The translations under genes and the position numbers were made by a program. 33,653 nt of DNA from Bacteroidota bacterium (GTDB lineage: Bacteria > Bacteroidota > Bacteroidia > Chitinophagales > Chitinophagaceae), in assembly GCA_023429825.1 (NCBI GenBank), contig JAEZDC010000021.1, positions 1 to 33,653 on the forward strand, read 5' to 3'. The notes below the pieces were generated by a model that searched no databases, was not told where the DNA came from, and saw nothing but the letters and a program-made list of their open reading frames with translations. How positions within the stretch are numbered: the first letter of the stretch is position 1; each line of letters begins with the position of its first letter. Positions 30,523 to 33,653 of the stretch are shown piece after piece.

Positions 30523-32007
30523 ATGGTAGTAACTACCCAAATGAAGAACCAGCATCTTCTTTGGCGTGCCGGTTTTGGCGCTGCTGCAGAAGATATCGCC
30601 ACACTTTCTAAAAGCTCTCCCAAAGACACTTATGCTTTACTTGAAAAGACCTCGGCGAAAAAGCCTGAATACTTCGATGTTGCTGATAATAGCATCAAAG
30701 GAATTTTTATGGGCATCAGTGATGTGGTGAAGATGGAAGAACTGCGGAAAAATGGCCTGGATAATGAAACAAAAAGAAAGATCCGCAATCAAAGTCGCGA
30801 AGACCTGAAGAGCCTTAACCTCCGCTGGCTGGATGAAATGGTAAACACCAACGCCCAGCTTAGGGAAAAGATGAGCCTCTTCTGGCATGGGCATTTTGCA
30901 TGCAGGGATATCAATATTTTCTTTCAGCAGTTAATGCTAAGTGAGATCAGAAACAATGCCCTGGGCAATTTTGGTGACCTGTTACGGGCTGTGAGTAAGA
31001 GTGCAGCGATGCTGGGTTTTCTTAATAACCAACAGAATCGAAAGCAAAAGCCCAATGAGAATTTTGCCAGGGAAGTGATGGAATTATTTACAATGGGCAG
31101 AGGCAACTATACTGAACAGGATATTAAAGAAGCTGCAAGAGCATTTACGGGATGGGGATTTAATTTAAGCGGTGAGTTTGTATTCAGGAGATTCCAACAC
31201 GATACAGGTAAAAAAACAATTTTAGGTAGAACAGGAAATTTTGATGGCGATGATATTTTGAACATTCTATTAGAGAATAGAAAGACTGCTCACTACATCA
31301 CCAGGAAAATATACAGGCATTTTGTGAATGAGCATGTAGAGGATGAAGGAAAGATCAAATGGCTGGCAGATAGATTCTATCAAAGCAATTATAATATCGG
31401 CGACCTGATGAAAGACATCTTCACCAGTGATTGGTTCTATGATGCAAAGAACATTGGTGCTAAGATCAAAAGTCCAATTGAACTATTGGTAGGCATCAGG
31501 AGATTGCTGCCGATGGAAATGGAAAGCGAACAGTTGCAATTGTTATTTCAAAGAGCATTGGGGCAAGTGTTATTCTATCCGCCCAATGTAGCGGGGTGGC
31601 CGGGCGGTAAGCAATGGATAGATAGCTCTTCATTAATGCTGCGTTTGAAGATCCCACAACTGATAAAAGATGACGACACATTTGATATCAAAGTGAAAGA
31701 CGATGACGACCAGCAAATGGGAATGAAAGAACAGTACAAAGCGAAGAACAATAAATCACTGAATGCAGTTGCTAAGACAGGATTCCAGGTGAGAGCAAAT
31801 GTAGATTGGGAGAAATATGCAAGCCAGTACAATGGTGTTCCGAGAGAACAATTGTTTGATGTGATAGAAGCAGTGGTGCTGCAAAGCAACCCGGGTTCAG
31901 TGAACGAATCAGCTGTGAAAGCAGTGATCGATAGCACTTCACGGGAGAACTACATCAAAACAGCAACGGTGGCCTTGATGAGTACACCTGAATACCAGGT
32001 ATGTTAA
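30523..32007 (+). CDS. DUF1800 domain protein
   Basis: A 494-residue protein of the DUF1800 family, whose function is unknown. Hallmarks are HLLWRAGFGA near the start, MSLFWHGHFACRD (WHGHFA at 121-126), the segment ENFAREVMELFTMG at 179-192, and DIKEAARAFTGWGF. FYPPNVAGWPGGKQWIDSSS and the end STPEYQVC are also typical. No signal peptide is apparent. A second ATG at 30541 is possible. It is first in a two-gene unit with DUF1501, 36 bases apart, a conserved pairing in many bacteria. The palindrome upstream may regulate it. Confidence 0.92.
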   Translation: MVVTTQMKNQHLLWRAGFGAAAEDIATLSKSSPKDTYALLEKTSAKKPEYFDVADNSIKGIFMGISDVVKMEELRKNGLDNETKRKIRNQSREDLKSLNLRWLDEMVNTNAQLREKMSLFWHGHFACRDINIFFQQLMLSEIRNNALGNFGDLLRAVSKSAAMLGFLNNQQNRKQKPNENFAREVMELFTMGRGNYTEQDIKEAARAFTGWGFNLSGEFVFRRFQHDTGKKTILGRTGNFDGDDILNILLENRKTAHYITRKIYRHFVNEHVEDEGKIKWLADRFYQSNYNIGDLMKDIFTSDWFYDAKNIGAKIKSPIELLVGIRRLLPMEMESEQLQLLFQRALGQVLFYPPNVAGWPGGKQWIDSSSLMLRLKIPQLIKDDDTFDIKVKDDDDQQMGMKEQYKAKNNKSLNAVAKTGFQVRANVDWEKYASQYNGVPREQLFDVIEAVVLQSNPGSVNESAVKAVIDSTSRENYIKTATVALMSTPEYQVC

Positions 32008-32043
32008 GTATGAAGTAAACCATTCAAATTCAAAAAGACTTTT

Positions 32044-33255
32044 ATGACGATCATAAAACGCAGGCAGTTTCTTCAACTAGGTTCACTGGCAACCGCATCG
32101 TTTATGGTGCCGAAGTTTTTAAAAGCTTTCGAGCAAAGGGAATTCGTGGCCGTCCCACCGGGAAATAAAGTAGTGGTGGTGTTACAACTGAGCGGTGGTA
32201 ACGACGGATTGAATACGGTGATACCCGTTCGCAATGATATTTATTATCGGGAAAGACCCAGGTTAGGCATTGCAAAAGACAAGTCTGTTTTGCTTACAGA
32301 TGAAGTAGGACTGCATCCTGAGTTGAAAGCCTTTGCTGATCTGTACAATGATGGCAGCTTAGGCATACTGAATAGCGTGGGTTATCCTAATCCCGATAGA
32401 AGTCATTTCCGCAGCATGGATATCTGGCAAACAGGAAGCACTGCAGATGAAGTGCTGAGCACCGGTTGGCTGGGTCGTTATTTAGACGCACAGTGCCACG
32501 GCTGTGATAAACCTACGCATGCATTGGAGATAGACGATGTACTGAGTCTTGCATTAAAAGGTGAGCATGATAAAGGACTGGCTTTTAAAGATCCTCGCCG
32601 CCTGTTCAATACCAGTAACGAAAAATACTATAAAGACTTAGTGAAGCATCACAAGGACGACCATCATGATGAAAAGCCGGTTGATTATCTCTATAAAACT
32701 ATGGCAGAGACTATCAGCAGTGCGAATTATATTTTTGAGCAAAGCAAACTCCGACCTACCTCAACTACTTATCCTTCTACCGAGTTGGGTAATAGCATGA
32801 AGACAATCGCTACACTTATCATGAGCGACATCAACACCAAAGTGTATTATGTGAGCTTAGGAAGTTTTGATACGCACATTAATCAACCCAATCAGCAACA
32901 AAGGCTATTCAAAGAAATGAATGATGCGGTAGCAGCTTTCACTAAAGATCTAAAAACAAATAATCGCTTCGAGGATGTATTGCTGATGACCTTTAGCGAG
33001 TTTGGAAGAAGGGTTGCACAAAATGCAAGCAATGGAACGGACCATGGCACAGCGAATAATATGTTTTTGATCGGTGGGGGATTAAAACAAAAAGGCTTGA
33101 TCAACGCATTACCTGATCTTACTGACCTGCAGGATGGCGATCTGAAATACAAAGTTGATTTTAAAAATGTATACTCAACCGTATTAAAAAAGTGGCTCAA
33201 TGCTGATGATCAAAAGATACTCGGCAAGCAATATGATCATATGAACTTTATATAA
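32044..33255 (+). CDS. DUF1501 protein with Tat-like signal
   Basis: A 403-residue protein beginning MTIIKRRQFLQLGS, a twin-arginine-like signal (R6, R7) followed by a hydrophobic stretch. It is probably exported folded. The DUF1501 family is related to alkaline phosphatase/sulfatase-like folds. Characteristic pieces are VVVVLQLSGGNDGLNTVIPV, GLHPELKAFADLYNDGSLGI, NPDRSHFRSMDIWQTG, LGSFDTHINQ, FSEFGRRVAQN and NGTDHGTANNMFLIGGG (D333, H334). These conserved Asp/His residues may bind metal. No activity has been established. It is paired with the DUF1800 gene and followed by a bidirectional terminator. Confidence 0.93.
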   Translation: MTIIKRRQFLQLGSLATASFMVPKFLKAFEQREFVAVPPGNKVVVVLQLSGGNDGLNTVIPVRNDIYYRERPRLGIAKDKSVLLTDEVGLHPELKAFADLYNDGSLGILNSVGYPNPDRSHFRSMDIWQTGSTADEVLSTGWLGRYLDAQCHGCDKPTHALEIDDVLSLALKGEHDKGLAFKDPRRLFNTSNEKYYKDLVKHHKDDHHDEKPVDYLYKTMAETISSANYIFEQSKLRPTSTTYPSTELGNSMKTIATLIMSDINTKVYYVSLGSFDTHINQPNQQQRLFKEMNDAVAAFTKDLKTNNRFEDVLLMTFSEFGRRVAQNASNGTDHGTANNMFLIGGGLKQKGLINALPDLTDLQDGDLKYKVDFKNVYSTVLKKWLNADDQKILGKQYDHMNFI

Positions 33256-33301
33256 GCCGGATCGTAGTTAGTATTACGTTTCTAACGTGTCATAAAAAAG
33301 A

Positions 33302-33330
33302 AAATCCCACCGCTATGGTGGGATTTCTTT
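33302..33330. terminator. bidirectional terminator after the DUF1501 gene
   Basis: A perfect 10-bp stem (AAATCCCACC/GGTGGGATTT) has a 5-base loop. On the plus strand it is followed by CTTT; on the minus strand it is followed by a longer T-rich run. It closes the DUF1800/DUF1501 transcript and that of the converging T9SS cargo gene. Confidence 0.85.
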
Positions 33331-33349
33331 ATCTGTGTTTTCTCATGTA

Positions 33350-33653
33350 TTACTTTACAAATTGCTGCGTGTATCTTTCCCGCTTATCACCATATATCTT
33401 CACCACGTAACCGCCGCGGCTAAGTGATGCAATATTTAATGACTGGCTGTTATAACCTGTCTTTTGCTTCATCACCAGCTTACCATTCATATCAAATAAT
33501 TGTATCTCGATATTCTTAGTAGTAAGATTACCTGTTCTGATGTAGAGCTGATTACTACTTGAGCTGATGTACTGAATAAAGCCCTGGGTATTAGCAACCG
33601 GATTTACCGCAGTTGAAGTAGTAGGTAAATTGGTTGTCCATAGACCACGGCCA
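33350..33653 (-). CDS. C-terminal part of a secreted protein with a T9SS type A sorting domain
   Basis: The last 100 codons of a gene running off the right edge. The translated end reads IEIQLFDMNGKLVMKQKTG, then YNSQSLNIASLSRGGYVVKI and YGDKRERYTQQFVK. This is the typical type A C-terminal sorting domain: a DMNGKLV-like strand, an L-N-I-A-S-L-S-x-G-x-Y core and a basic last strand. Such domains direct proteins through T9SS and are removed at the surface. What the passenger domain does cannot be known from this fragment. It places a probable T9SS client in the same 34-kb window as gldKLMN. Confidence 0.88.
   Translation of the reverse strand, partial: GRGLWTTNLPTTSTAVNPVANTQGFIQYISSSSNQLYIRTGNLTTKNIEIQLFDMNGKLVMKQKTGYNSQSLNIASLSRGGYVVKIYGDKRERYTQQFVK

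Overview
The window reads as a chromosomal segment of a Bacteroidota bacterium, most likely of the Chitinophagaceae or a close relative. The evidence is the type IX secretion (T9SS)/gliding genes gldK-gldL-gldM-gldN and gldF-gldG, a MurF-alanine racemase fusion, a half-size transketolase, a DUF1800/DUF1501 pair, a protein ending in a T9SS C-terminal sorting domain, and many upstream boxes of the Bacteroidota form TAnnTTTG. Family assignments were made by eye from motifs, not by database search. No rRNA, tRNA, CRISPR array or transposase was seen.

Layout. 1-3934: T9SS core operon on the minus strand (gldK, gldL, gldM, start of gldN) with a good promoter before gldK. 4036-6856: a DUF255 thioredoxin-like protein (minus) and lspA (plus), divergent. 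6857-12744: minus-strand run gldF, gldG, terC, murF-alr, with very short gaps. 12862-15531: minus-strand iron-sulfur operon iscS, a four-helix-bundle (23S rRNA intervening-sequence type) gene, iscU, iscA, closed by a terminator. 15547-18264: methylmalonyl-CoA epimerase, a sorbosone-dehydrogenase-like lipoprotein and a small lipoprotein on the plus strand. 18311-23221: minus-strand housekeeping genes rnc, transketolase C-terminal half, galE, pit phosphate transporter, its DUF47 partner, and a 27-codon membrane microprotein candidate. 23304-30156: a surface lipoprotein, a DoxX-like membrane protein, an S41 peptidase and a BcrAB-like ABC transporter. 30480-33653: DUF1800/DUF1501 operon behind a perfect 16-bp palindrome, a bidirectional terminator, and the 3' end of a T9SS cargo gene.

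How they connect. The GldKLMN proteins form the T9SS motor and outer-membrane ring. The truncated gene at the right edge encodes a likely client, and LspA processes the several lipoproteins here, including GldK. IscS supplies sulfur to the IscU scaffold, and IscA carries clusters onward. DUF47 and Pit form a phosphate uptake pair.

Most interesting structure: the iscS-iscU-iscA operon carries three copies of one family of long hairpins with 31-nt arms, each beginning directly after a stop codon. Two are a 92-bp tandem duplication between iscU and iscA with an 11-nt loop. In the third, between iscS and iscU, the four-helix-bundle gene occupies the loop. This looks like an ORF-bearing element beside its ORF-less derivatives. 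A similar hairpin with different sequence words follows the DUF47 stop codon.
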